Of a stretch of DNA of 64,000 nucleotides, positions 34,201 to 45,623 are shown piece after piece. This DNA is from Saccharum officinarum (taxonomy: Eukaryota; Streptophyta; Magnoliopsida; Poales; Poaceae), in assembly GCA_020631735.1 (NCBI GenBank), contig CM036159.1, forward strand, positions 98,200,701 to 98,264,700, given 5' to 3'. How positions within the stretch are numbered: the first letter of the stretch is position 1; the number at the start of each line of letters is the position of its first letter. The translations under genes and the position numbers were made by a program. Under the pieces are notes generated by a model, which ran no database searches, was not told the origin of the DNA, and saw only the letters and a program-made list of their open reading frames with translations.

Positions 34201-36627
34201 TGAAGGGTCGAGATGGCGGACTAGAGGGAGGGTGAATAGTCCTTTTTAAAACTTAAACGTGTTGTCTAACCGAAACAAATGCGGAATTAAACTTATCGGT
34301 CTAGCTAAGACTACACCCCTCTATCTAAGTTCTCTAGCACCTTGCAAAGATCCTAATTAAGCAACTAAGGTGCTAAGCTTACCAAGAGCTCACCTAATCA
34401 ATTCTAGAGCAAGGTCACATAAACCTATGTACTAGTACTTTGCCAACCGAGGGAGCTCCGACACAACTAGCGAAGCAAAAACACAAAGCTCCTAAGCTCA
34501 CTAGCAATGCTCAATAACAAGGCAACCAATGTCAAATTAGAAAGCGCAAAACACTTAGCTACACAAACTAAGCAATGTGACTAACAAGGTTACACAAACC
34601 AAATTAGCCACGCAAGGAAAAGCTTCTAGCTACACAAGCAAGAAGACAACTAGCAAGCTACACAAGCAAACTAGTTACGAGAGCAACTACACAAGCACAA
34701 GTATATATGAAAGTAAATACAAGCTTGTGTTGCACGAAGGCAAACCACCGAGAAAATGAAGAACAATGTTGACACGGTGATTTTTCTCCCGAGGTTCACT
34801 TGGTTGCCACCAAGCTACGTCCCCGTTGTGTCGACCAACACTTCGTGGTTCAGCGGCTAATCGGTCACAACACCGAGCCTCTCAAAAGGCACCACAAGAA
34901 CCCACCATCAAGTGTGGTAGCTCAATGACACGCTCAACTAGAGTTGCTCTTCGCGATCCCCGCGGGGTGAGCACAATCCCCCTCACAAAGCTTCTCTAGA
35001 GCATCGCACAATCTTCTTGCGAGCTTCGATGGAGCCACAAGCCACCAAGCCGTCTAGGAGGTGGTAACCTCCAAGAGTAGCAAGCACCACCGGCTTGCAA
35101 CACTATCACCTAGTGCCACTCGATGCAATCTCACAATGCAATCGCACTAGAATCGCTCTCTCACTCAATCCAATGAACACTATCAAGCATGAGTGAGTTA
35201 GAGGGCTCCCAAGCACCACAACATAAGCCACTAAGGCTAAAGTGTGTTCAGTTACTGGCCAAGGCCAGCCAAGACATCTATTTATAACCCCACGGTTAAA
35301 TAGAGCCGTTATCCTTTTATTGGGCAAATTTTGGGACGACCGGACACGCCGATCGAACTGACCGGACGTGCTGCACCGCGTCCGGTTGCCATGCGCCGTC
35401 CACGTGTTCCTCCGCGTTCAACACCGAACGCCCGATCTCAACGGTCACTGCGCGCCAACGGTCAAACGCGATGATCGGACGCGCAGGTGCGCACAGCACC
35501 CGCGCGCACGACAACATGACCGGACGTGCTCCACGCAATGACCGGACGCGACAGTGCCAGCGTTCGATCGCGGTCTAGAGAGCTCCTATCGCGACCGGAC
35601 GCGTTCGATCACGTGTGACCGGACGTGCCGCGCCTCCGATCAGCTCTTCGCCACGCTCTACTCCTCTAGGTGTCCGACCGGACGCTCCGGTTCCGCGAGG
35701 GACCGGATGCGCCGGTTGCAAACTCTAACATCCGCACGCCTGATTGCTGCGTTGAACTGACCGGACGCGTCCGGTCAAACCGTGACCGCATCCGGTCCAG
35801 CGTCCGATCACCCTGGTGACCTCCGTTCACCTCCGTTTCTTTTCTAACTTCCGGCGTAGTGGAACATAGGCGTTTTACTTTCACAAAAAGCGTCGAATCC
35901 CGCCTCGCAAGCTCGGTGGGAGGGAGAGAGGAACCCAAACCCCTCTCTACCACACAAACTCCACTGCCTTCGCAAATGTGCCAACACCAATAAATGTTCA
36001 CCACCTTGTGCACGTGTGTTAGTATTTTCACAATTATTTTACCGAAAGAGTTAACCACTCAACTTGCCACGCCACTCGATCCTAGCAACGATGCATAGTT
36101 AGATCACATGAGTGGCACTAGATGACCGATATGCAAATAATTTTGCCCCTCTTGATAGTACGACTATATATCCTAAATCCGGCCATCAACTTCTCTACAC
36201 ACCTATGACCGGTGAAATAGAAAATCCCTATAGGTTATACATTTGCCTTGCGCATTCCATTCCATCTCCATTGATGTTGATGCAACACATGCACCAACCA
36301 ATCACCAAATGATATGATCCACTTCATATCATCACGTGACCGTATTGGTTCATCGATCTTGACCTCACTTGCTCTTTACTGTTGCCTCGGTCCTTCGGCG
36401 CCAAGCCATCACACAACTTGCTCTTCACCCTAGCAACCGGTCCATCAAGCCAAGCCTCATCTTGATCTTCTCCACCTTGGTCACATGACTCCATGTCATG
36501 TCTCATATGCAATAAGCTCCTTCATGACACCATTACATGTGGACTAATCTCCTGTGTATCTCATATAACCACATATTAGTCCACCTAAGTTGTCACTCAA
36601 TTACCAAAACCAAACAAGGACCTTTCA
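34201..36627 (-). repeat. 5' LTR of Sirevirus A
   Basis: On the minus strand the LTR starts TGAAAGGTCCTTG (36627) and ends GACCCTTCA (34201), 2427 bases. U3 is filled with CCGGACGC / GCGTCCGGTC units (about 35340-35820) and followed by TATAAATA. It is about 540 bases longer than the solo LTR of the same family at 6653-8541. Confidence 0.85.
35279..35286 (-). promoter_or_regulatory. TATA box of Sirevirus A LTR
   Basis: TATAAATA on the minus strand, just downstream of the CCGGAC repeats, as in the solo LTR at 7634. Confidence 0.6.
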
Positions 36628-36753
36628 CCGCGGTGATTTGTTTCTGGTGAACTATTGTTTGATTTCTTTGTTGTAGGCAAAAGGGGGGAACCGAGCAGTC
36701 TACACGCGGACGCGGCCTTTTGGGTGAATGAATTTGGTACACCGAAACAGTTA

Positions 36754-39700
36754 GGCCTCGTTCGTTTCTGGTGGATTGGCCTGTTCCCAGCCCGTTCCGG
36801 TTGGAATGCTGCGGCTCGTTTCCAATCCGGATGCGAATAGGAACGTGCGTTCATTTCGGCCCGACCTGAAACCAAAATCGGCCTGGAACCGAAACTGACC
36901 TCGCTTTTCCCTGTCACCGCGGCTCGGAACGGAACCGGACCTCCTGCCCTCCGGATCGATTCCGGCACACGCGAGCACGCGACGACTCGAGCTGTCGAGC
37001 AGAGGCGACGGCGAGGCAGCACGAGGCGACCACGGAGCGGTGCGGGGAAACTGCGGGGCGGCGCCCTTCCCCTTCCTTGTCCTTCTCGCCGGTGATTCAC
37101 TCGCTCTCTCCTTCGTCCTCGTCCTCTCTCCCTCGGTTCTTGGATCTGCCCGATGCGGCCGCCCGTGGTCTCCACAGGGCCGTTCCCCTGGTCGCTGCAG
37201 CAGCCGTCGCCGTCGTCAGTGGCGGTGTTCCCTCAGGATCCGGGTTCTTGCCGTCGGCGGCGTGCCCCATCTGCAGCGCGGTGGCATGGCTGCCGCTGCT
37301 CGTTGTGTTCCCTGCTTTCGTGGTGCTTTTGTAGTGACTCGCTCGCAGCTGCTGCCCTGGATGTATGTCTCCGTAGTTGTTCAATTCAGAAATTAAGATT
37401 TATACTTTCCCAACAGGCCTTCATTTCTTACATACACGTAGCTCTGAAGAATCTAGCAAGGAGGCCTTTCTCTTGTTTTCCTTTTTGTTTCTCTTGCATA
37501 GCTCTGTTTCTTTCATTTCGAGAAAGTAGCTGTGTTTGTTTCTTCACGAGAGAATGAATGTCTTTGTGTATAATATAACCTTAGCTTCACAAGAGAATGA
37601 ACTGCCACAGCCTGGATGTTTTTCTTTTCCATTTGTGCGGCAATACTGTTTTAATTTGGATACATACATGATAGTATAAGATTGATAGTGGAGTACTGTG
37701 ATTGTAAAGGTTGTAGGCACGAATGATGTAAACCATCGATCGATAAAAAAAGTTTAAGGTAGTTTATGTTTTTTGCCAACCCACCAACGACCTAGCTACT
37801 AGCACCCCTATTTCTTGCTTCAGTAACTGATGGGATCCCATGCAGTAAACAACTTGCAGCACATGAAGGCGTCGCGCAACGCTGCAGTGCGGCCAGGAAC
37901 TCATGAATAAACCACTACTCAGCTGTTTGCTGGGATCATCTAATCTGACTGCCAAACTAATACTCCAAACTGAATACTACTCCTAGTAGCTTGGGTACAC
38001 TACTGGATAGCAGCATCTCGTCACTTTCAGAACAGGTTCAAGCGTGTAGGACAGCTCATGTGTGCAACATCCTTGTCTGCCAACACTTGCTAGATTTCAT
38101 CAGCTAGCGATAGCGCCATGTGTTATAGCATAATCCTCTTGCCACAGAATGCTTTCTGGAGAAATTCACACCGAAAGTTCTGAGTAGTAATTTTTTTTTT
38201 CTCTTGCTCAATATTTTTATTTTCCTTCTATCGGCTAGTAGCAATTTGTAACTGGAATTGGATGCCTTGTCCTTAACTTGACTTGAATGTTACCAAACCA
38301 TGGCCATGTTTTGATACTGGTGCTGGAATCTGGCACAATATGATGACCTACAGATTTTTTGGAGCAGTAGGCATGCTTTTCCAATTTTTCATGGTTCCTG
38401 CAGTGCATGTGAAGTGACACTGAAAATGGACAGTAAATAATTCGTAAAGTGTCAATATCTTGATTTGCCAAATAATTCGTAAAGTGTCAATGGACAGTAG
38501 GCATTTGCTGTCTTTATCAAAAGTAAAGAAAATAGGGAGACCTTCCTAAGTGGGTGTGAACTAGATCAAGAAGCAACTTTGATTTGGCTCAAAAATGCTA
38601 TGGTCTAACAAGTCAGTCTACTTAACTGCTGAAAACTTGATGCATTGTTTGTCCAATAAACGAGGTAGACTATGTTATCCTTGCATTAGTTGCCCGCGAG
38701 TCTAATTCTTTAGAGATGGACACTGCTACTGCTACTGCTATGCTAGATCAGTGTCAGTTTGAGGAGTTAATCCATCCTTGTCTGTCAGATGACCAGAGTG
38801 GCAGGAGTTATATGCAGCTGTGTGCCTACTAGTGCTAGGATTTTTTATAAGTTGCCGAAGGATACCTGCAAGTTTAAAAGGATGTCATTTTGATAACTAT
38901 AATCATCTTGCTCCTGCCACTCTGGCCATCGACTCTTCACAAATACGATTTGCCACTCTGGCCAATGCACACAGCTATCTTGCTTGACATGCTCGGCCTG
39001 CTAGGGGCCTATGCAGCAGGCAGTACGAGAGACTGGGAGACATCCAGGAACATCATCTACTTGGTCATCCTTGTCCTGGCATATATTGCAGCCTATGCAT
39101 TAGTCTCAATCTTCCGCAAGAAAGATGGTGCCACAGACCACAAGAGCAAGTCGGAAGAACAGAAATCATCTGGCAATGATGAAGTCTGAAGTGACAAATT
39201 CCTTTTATTTCTAATTTCATTTAATTGTGTCAACCATGTTTGCAATGAGATATTGAGTTGTTTGTTCATATGTGCTATCCAAAAGTTATTGGCATATCCC
39301 TTGCGTTCCTAATTCTTATGAGTGATAGTGTAACTGAGGGAGAAAATCCATTTTATTATGCTTTGGTTGACTACATCGTGAGTCATTTTTCGTTCAATTA
39401 TTCAATAATTTGTAAAAGAAAGCTTGCTGTCATTTTCAGGGAGGAGGCAATGATGAAGAAACATTGGATTGGACAAAGTGCCTGGACACATGAGTAGGCT
39501 TAGATGAGTTATCTACTGGTTTATTATGAAGATTGTAATTTCATGAGTGGATCTTGGCAGCCATTTGGTGCGCCTTTTGTCACTTTGGCAGTAGCTAGCA
39601 TGTCCTTTGTATGTGGCTACACATTATCCGTGGTACTCTGTTATTGTTGCTGCCCATTGTCTCTACATGTATGAGAGCATGATGAGAGACTTGCAGAAAA

Positions 39701-40044
39701 AGAACTCCAAAACATGGGAGATTTTATCCGTTTTATTTTGCTGCAATGTATGAGAACTTGTTTTTGCTGCAATGTATTTGCAATGTATTTCATGAGATGT
39801 ATTTGTAGTACTCCAACACTTGTTGTTCAGTACCACAAGCAAACGAACGTGGCCTAGAGAGATCAAAGCCGTGTTCCTGTTCCTGGACTGTCAGTGATGG
39901 TTGCCGGAATGTGCAGGAACAAGCAAACGAACAGCAGGCAGGGAATGGTTACAGGCAGGGAATGAGTGACAAGCATGGATCCACTCATTCCTGGGGTGGA
40001 ACAAATCAGGTCCAGGATTGGATCCTGAGAAAACAAACGAGGCC
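36754..40044. mobile_element. Harbinger/Tourist-like element with TTA duplication and captured gene DNA
   Basis: The left end GGCCTCGTTCGTTT (36754) and the right end, read from the other strand as GGCCTCGTTTGTTT (40044), match at 13 of 14 bases and are flanked by TTA on both sides (36751-36753 and 40045-40047). TTA/TAA duplications and GGCC-type termini fit PIF-Harbinger/Tourist elements. The 3291-base interior has no transposase. It holds a GC-rich block (36970-37335) and a PGG-domain gene end (38890-39189), which look like captured host sequence. The left inner flank is pale GC-rich DNA with repeated GGCC/CCGG; most of 37400-38880 and 39250-39850 shows nothing recognisable. Confidence 0.55.
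38890..39189 (+). pseudogene. PGG-domain protein fragment, C-terminal end
   Basis: A 99-codon open frame with two to three hydrophobic segments carries LLDMLGLLGAYAAGSTRDWE and a basic tail FRKKDGATDHKSKSEEQK. The AYAAGS.RD signature and the membrane layout match the end of plant PGG-domain proteins, a membrane family often joined to ankyrin repeats. The conserved N-terminal PGG core and any ankyrin repeats are absent here, so this looks like a last exon carried inside the Harbinger-like element. It ends in a normal stop at 39187-39189. Whether it is transcribed is unknown. Confidence 0.55.
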
Positions 40045-40640
40045 TTAGTGATTGCAAATGAATCCAGTCCATCGTGTTCTAAAATATATGCCTGCTCATG
40101 ACTACTTTCTCAATGGTAAGATATTGAGTCCATGTAATTTTAAGGCCACATATTCAATTTCAGTATTAATCTCATATGGCATTAACCAAGTACTTTGTGT
40201 ACTCATTCATTGCGTAGCTTCCTGGTTCTCGTAGCGTGTATCCTCTGAACCTGCTTAGTTTTGAATATCATCCACTTTACATATTTTAGTCAGTATCAAT
40301 TAGTCTCCTGTCTATCCAGTGTCCTTTCTTTGTGCTTTTTTGTTTGCCCAAACATGTGGCCATATGCTGCTAGGCTATGTAGCTTCAATTTCATTCATAG
40401 TATTTCACCAAGCCATTTTACATTTTATATGACTGCAGCCAAATCATGATAGTTATTGGGTTTGCTATGCACTTCTCGGAAACCAATCTACAGCCTCACA
40501 GGCTATGTGAGTGACTACCAACTATTAACTGATTTGTTGCTGCTTATTGACATCACATGTTTAGATCATATAAATGTGTTTGCCTTATTGTCAGCACTGG
40601 TGATTATAGCTACAAATATATACATTATATTATTGCTCTA

Positions 40641-40766
<126 letters not shown>

Positions 40767-41350
40767 TCGTTTCTTTTATAAAATGAAATTTCAGTATTAC
40801 CATCCATTCAATATTATAAGACCCTTCAAAAGAAAAGATGGTTGACAGGTTGATACTTTTTTGCCTTTCTCCCGTTTTCTCTTAAGAATTCTCCTTTTCT
40901 GTCAGATGTGTTATTGTTAAACATTCAACCACCCTATTCCTTCAGTTGATTTTTTCTTTTCAAACTCCACCCATTTATTTTTGGGGGTGTCCGCCTTGGC
41001 ATCTTCTTAGCAATACTTTGGTTCTTTTACCAACATTAGGATGCTCCCAGATTGAGTGATACAATTTCCTGTTCCAATATAGTTACCAGCACAGCTCATG
41101 CGCCCAAACATTTAGCATTTCCTAATAAAAAATGTCCCTGTTAGGCAGCTGCTATGCTTTACCAATTCAGTTCTCTATGCAAAGCCCATTTCTCAAATTC
41201 TTTAATCAGTACACCTTTCTAACAGCGCTAGGATAGCTGTCCAGGCCATTCTGTACTACAAAGAGAGAGCAACTATTGTTTAGACAATTACAGTGCCCCT
41301 CTTGACTTTTGTTAGGTTAGTGTATCGTTCTTTGTTTCGGAGTTTCAAGG

Positions 41351-41696
41351 TCAGATATGATGCCTCATATCATGTTCTTGGAGTTCCAGGATCAGATATG
41401 ATGCTTCATATCATGTTTTTGCAATAATATGCACAAATATTAGATTCTGTGACTGTTACGAGCACACGATCGCTACCAATTGGGTGGAGGGAATTAGTAG
41501 GCCAAGATCAGTTAGTGTCGGCCAGGGAATCCCTTTATCATGCTGTCATATTAGGTGGGTCTTGTCATATATCTAAATAATAAATTATCCATACGCTAGA
41601 ATACTACACAAATAAAGGATCCTCCATTTTTGTTGGTTCTTGTATCGTTATCCTTTTGGAGGTCCGCTATCAGATATAACACCTCATATCATGTTC
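41351..41696. repeat. three copies of CAGATATGATGCCTCATATC
   Basis: Copies lie at 41351-41378, 41392-41418 and 41670-41696; each contains the imperfect dyad ATATGA-TG(C/A)(C/T)-TCATAT followed by CATGTT. The first two are 41 bases apart. Function unknown. Confidence 0.7.
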
Positions 41697-42441
41697 AGGC
41701 AATATTATGTTGTGCAAAAACAGACTTTTTGTGACCCTCGGGGACCATGTTCTCAGGATATACTAAATATAAGACCATGTGATTTTAGGTAATTGCTTGT
41801 AATTTTGGATTACAGCATGACATATTTGGTCTTTTAGCAGGAGCAAAATTGACTAGGTTGTTCCTAGCTTTCGGCACCGGACAAGCTTCAGCTGATGCCG
41901 TCACATGAAAGCGTACGTACGGGACATGAATGGCACACTTATTTTGCTCAAGTCACTTCTGGATGGCTCATATGCTGGGGTTTTCCATGTCCTCAAGGAT
42001 TGTGACAAAAGTACTAAACTCTGTGATCAGCACTTCTTTTATGAGGAGGTCAATTAGCACATAAACTCAGTACTGTCATACATGGTTGCTATTTACTACT
42101 TAAAGAACAAATGGTATATGCCATTTTTATCTTCCAGAACTGAATTTGTTACAATTATCCCTTTGAAAGCTACTTTCGTTACTTTCGTTTTCCCTGTACA
42201 TGAATTTTTCCATGACATTGTGCTCGACGTCATTCATCTACCTTACCTGCTCAGTTACTGCTTATTGCTTGCTTCATTGTTAGACATAAGTCATTTACCT
42301 GCTTATTTTTTGGGCATGCCGTTTCTCTTTATTATGTTCATCTCTTCATTTTTTTGAACTCATCGAACTAAACGTGTTCCATACTTATCCACCGTGATAA
42401 TGCTACCACACTATGAACCAGATTAAAATCTTTTGCCGTCG

Positions 42442-42468
42442 CGCGCGAAGGCGCGGGCCTGCCACTAG
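42442..42468 (+). mobile_element. Helitron-like 3' terminus
   Basis: A perfect hairpin CGCGC-GAAG-GCGCG (42442-42455) is followed after nine bases by CTAG (42465-42468) and then T. A GC hairpin about ten bases before CTRR, with T as the target base, is the standard Helitron 3' end. I did not find the 5' TC end or any Rep/helicase sequence upstream, so the extent of the element is unknown. Confidence 0.45.
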
Positions 42469-42828
42469 TGAGCAAGAATCGTGATGGGTATGGAGCGTGC
42501 TAAAAGGTCTCCTGCATATGCATCTCAAACGCTCAGAAGAATAATAGTTTGATTGTCTTGGTTATGGCTCTAAAATTTGAATTACCTACTTTTCAGTTCA
42601 ATGCATAATTCAAGCAACAAGTTATACAATTACAACCTTTAGAGGATTGAATTAATTGTATCGACTAAAAAAACAAAATTTCTCCCTTTATTGTTACACG
42701 TCTACATCTTAGCTTTCCTCTAGTATAATACAACGCAATGCAATGCCGAAGCATATACTGATATACACATCAAAATCCCAGCAATGTCTCAGGTTACATT
42801 AAATGTGTGATGTGGCTAGTAAAAAACG

Positions 42829-45623
42829 CTAAAACTTGATTAATTTTTCTTCCTTAAGCCACAGGAGCATCTCCGATAAACCTTCTGTCAAGTTTCTTGG
42901 GCTATAGCCCAGCTCCGTCTTTGCTTTGTCACATGAGTATGCCCATTGATGTCTCAGAACACGCACAGTCTGCAGCAATACATGTGGGGGCAAAATGTCA
43001 ACCCAAAGCACGCCTTATGTGTGAATAACAAGCTTATAGATATTGAAATGAAGGCATAGTGGACATACAGGGTAACTGATAAGTGGGAGTTTTCCAGTGA
43101 TGTGAGAAACAAAAACTGAAATCCACCCATATGCTTCAATCAACCAGAGAGGTACGTGGAACATGGGAGCCTTTGTGTTTGTGATATTAGCAACCATATT
43201 AAAAATTTGCACGAATGACATATTTTCACCAGTGAGGAGATACCGTTGGCCTACTCTGCCCTTCTCCATAGCTGCTATGTGCCCATTAACAACATCATCA
43301 ACATGGCAGAACGATTCTCTGTCATATCCATCTCCTATGTAACCAGGCAGGCGCCCATTAAACCTCTCTATTAACTGCAGAAAAAAATGAGGTTCAGGTT
43401 GTGTACATGACTATATTCATAACAAATTGCAAGCGGGTGATCATAGACTTTCAGATTGAAACAAATTTAGAATAAATATTTGATATTTGACATATGCATC
43501 TACAAGAAAGTTCTCTTACAATGCGGGAGACAAGATTTCCAGTCGTAAGTTTTCCAGGACCATAGAGAACGCCGGGGTAGACAATGGTGATCGGCACCTC
43601 ATCTGCTGCTGCCTGCAGTGCAATTCTATCTGCAAGAACCTTTGATTTCTCATATTCAGTACAAAATTCCTTCTCTGGATGCATCTGCATTAGAACCAAT
43701 CAACTATGTTACAATTCGCAGCAGTGTATACCAAGTCTGCATATACATAACAACAACAACATAGCCTTTTGTCCCAAGCAAGTTGGGGTAGGCTAGAGAT
43801 GAAACCCAAAAGAGACGAGAAACAGGGAGACACATAAAGGGACATAAATGGCACAAGACAAAAAGATGTCACGGTTCAGGCACGTTGATTGCCAATCTCC
43901 AAGCGCTCCTGTCCATAGCTAAATCCTTGGAGATATTCCACTCCTTAAGATCTCTCTTAACGGACTCGTCCCAAGTTAGTTTAGGTCGACCTCTACCGCT
44001 CTTTACATTATCGGCCCGCTTTAGAACTCCACTACGCACCGGCGCCTCAGGAGGCCTCCGTTGGACATGTCCAAACCTTCTCAACCGATGTTGAATCAAT
44101 TTCTCCTCAATTGGTGCCACCCCAACCCTATCCCGAATATCGTCGTTCCGAACTCTATCCCTCCTTGTGTGCCCACAACACCAACGCAACATACGCATCT
44201 CTGCTACACTCAATTGTTGGACATGTCGCCTTTTTGTAGGCCAACACTCAGCACCGTATAACATCGCCGGACGAATCGCCGTCCTATAGCAAGTCTGCAT
44301 ATACATGTATGATCCAAATCATACGAGTAAGCCAATTCAATAAAAGGAGCTTGGTTGCAGCCGACCACTAAACTCTGAAGTCAGTAAGTTGCTTGTGCAT
44401 CAAGAAGGATTGTTCTACAGGGGACAGTTGGATCCAAGCACTTTTGAAAGTATACCACTTGCAGTTCGATGGCAATCAAACAATCAAGTGAACCAAGCAC
44501 CAGTATAAACGCATCTTGCACCTCTTAGCACCAGAGTCTGTTAAAACTAGGAACATCTGGATATGACAATGAGCGCACTAGGAACAGAACATATAGCTAT
44601 GTAACAAGGTCGTAGAGCCAAAGCAATTATTGAGGAACGCCATTAGTTTAATTTAATGGCAAATCTTTCAGGATTGAAAACAGCAAAAATCATCGGTTTA
44701 TTGATACCATTCAGGAATATGGTCTTACCTGCGTCTCATCTGCAACATAACCATCAGTTGGACCGATTGCAAAGAAAGATGATGTGTAGATTATCTTCTT
44801 CACAGTTGGTGTTCTCTTGGCAGCCTTCAACACATTCTCAAGTCCACCTACATTAACCTGCAGCACAGCACAGAATGGAACGCACATTTCTTAAACCAAT
44901 CTGAATTAGTATGCATTCTAGTTCCATGCACTGTATGCTCAATTGTTTTCTGGCCATATTTCCATTTCTTAAAAACAGTAACAACTAACAAGATGAGAAG
45001 TAGGTGGGCACAAGCAATAGTGCGAGTGCCTAAACAGAGATTAACTAACTTGAGAATGGCACCACAGTGCCAGAAATTGCATATGTATCAATAATCGTCT
45101 CCTTCAGGCTATGGGAATCACTCTTTTCGAAAGGAGTTAGTGTACTGTAAGGCTTGGTGTTGTACTTTCAAAAAGGCTTGGTGATTGTGACCATATCGCT
45201 ATTGAACTGCCCAAATTATATCACAATCGAACAGCTCTCGAATGTTTATCATGAAGAGACAGAGCAGAAAAAACCAAGGGCCAAAACTGCTGTTCCTTCT
45301 TTCTAGAGCTACGCAGACACATAGGGGTAAATAAAAACAAACAGAAGCAAAAGTAACTGCCTTACCTTGAGGAAAACGGAGGGGTCGGGCAACCAGGGCT
45401 CGACGGCGGCGGCGACGTGGAACACGACGTCGCAGCCGTCGAAGGCCGCGGCGACGGACTCGGCATCGGTGACGTCGCCGTAGGCCAGCTCGACGTCGCG
45501 GGGCAGGCCGGAGACGTTGCTAGAGGGGCGGACGAGCGCGCGCACGGCGTGGCCCGCGCCGGCCAGCGCCGCGCACAGGCGGCCGCCCAGGTACCCCGTC
45601 GCGCCCGTCACCACCACCCTCAT
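42829..45623 (-). CDS. FLDH: farnesol-dehydrogenase-like NAD(P) reductase, copy 1, five exons
   Basis: Exons 45623-45366, 44857-44729, 43684-43520, 43374-43069 and 42969-42829 (258, 129, 165, 306 and 141 bases) encode 332 residues. It is an extended short-chain dehydrogenase with the Rossmann motif VTGATGYLGGRL near the N-terminus, then AYGDVTDAESV, VFHVAAAVEPWLPDPS, the TSSFFAIG segment and a catalytic Tyr-Lys pair in CTEYEKSK; LLTGEN and LRHQWAYSCDKAKTELGYSP follow near the C-terminus. Order and length match Arabidopsis FLDH, which oxidises farnesol to farnesal in isoprenoid salvage; substrate here is inferred. All splice sites are GT-AG and every exon is a multiple of three bases. I chose the ATG at 45623; an in-frame TTG lies five codons upstream. 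Intron 2 contains an RTE LINE fragment. It stands in tandem, downstream of copy 2. Confidence 0.87.
43749..44289 (-). mobile_element. RTE-type LINE fragment in FLDH intron 2
   Basis: A 541-base minus-strand insert encodes the last about 140 residues of an RTE-clade reverse transcriptase ORF (with LYGAECWPTKRRHVQQLSVA, HRLRRFGHVQRRPPEAP and a stop at 43869-43871), followed by the usual RTE tail CTACCCCAACTTGCTTGGGA and (GTT)n. The 17-base target duplication CAAGTCTGCATATACAT occurs at 43732-43748 and 44290-44306. It is 5'-truncated and lies inside intron 2 of FLDH copy 1, in the same orientation as the gene. Confidence 0.9.

Larger units (their letters stand above)
32704..36627 (-). mobile_element. 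Sirevirus-type Copia element A, 5' part (LTR, PBS, gag)
   Basis: On the minus strand: LTR (36627-34201), primer-binding site (34198-34187), gag (34149 to 32704). The element is cut at 32704 by Sirevirus B, and its pol and 3' LTR are not seen. It belongs to the same LTR family as the solo LTR at 6653-8541. Confidence 0.85.
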
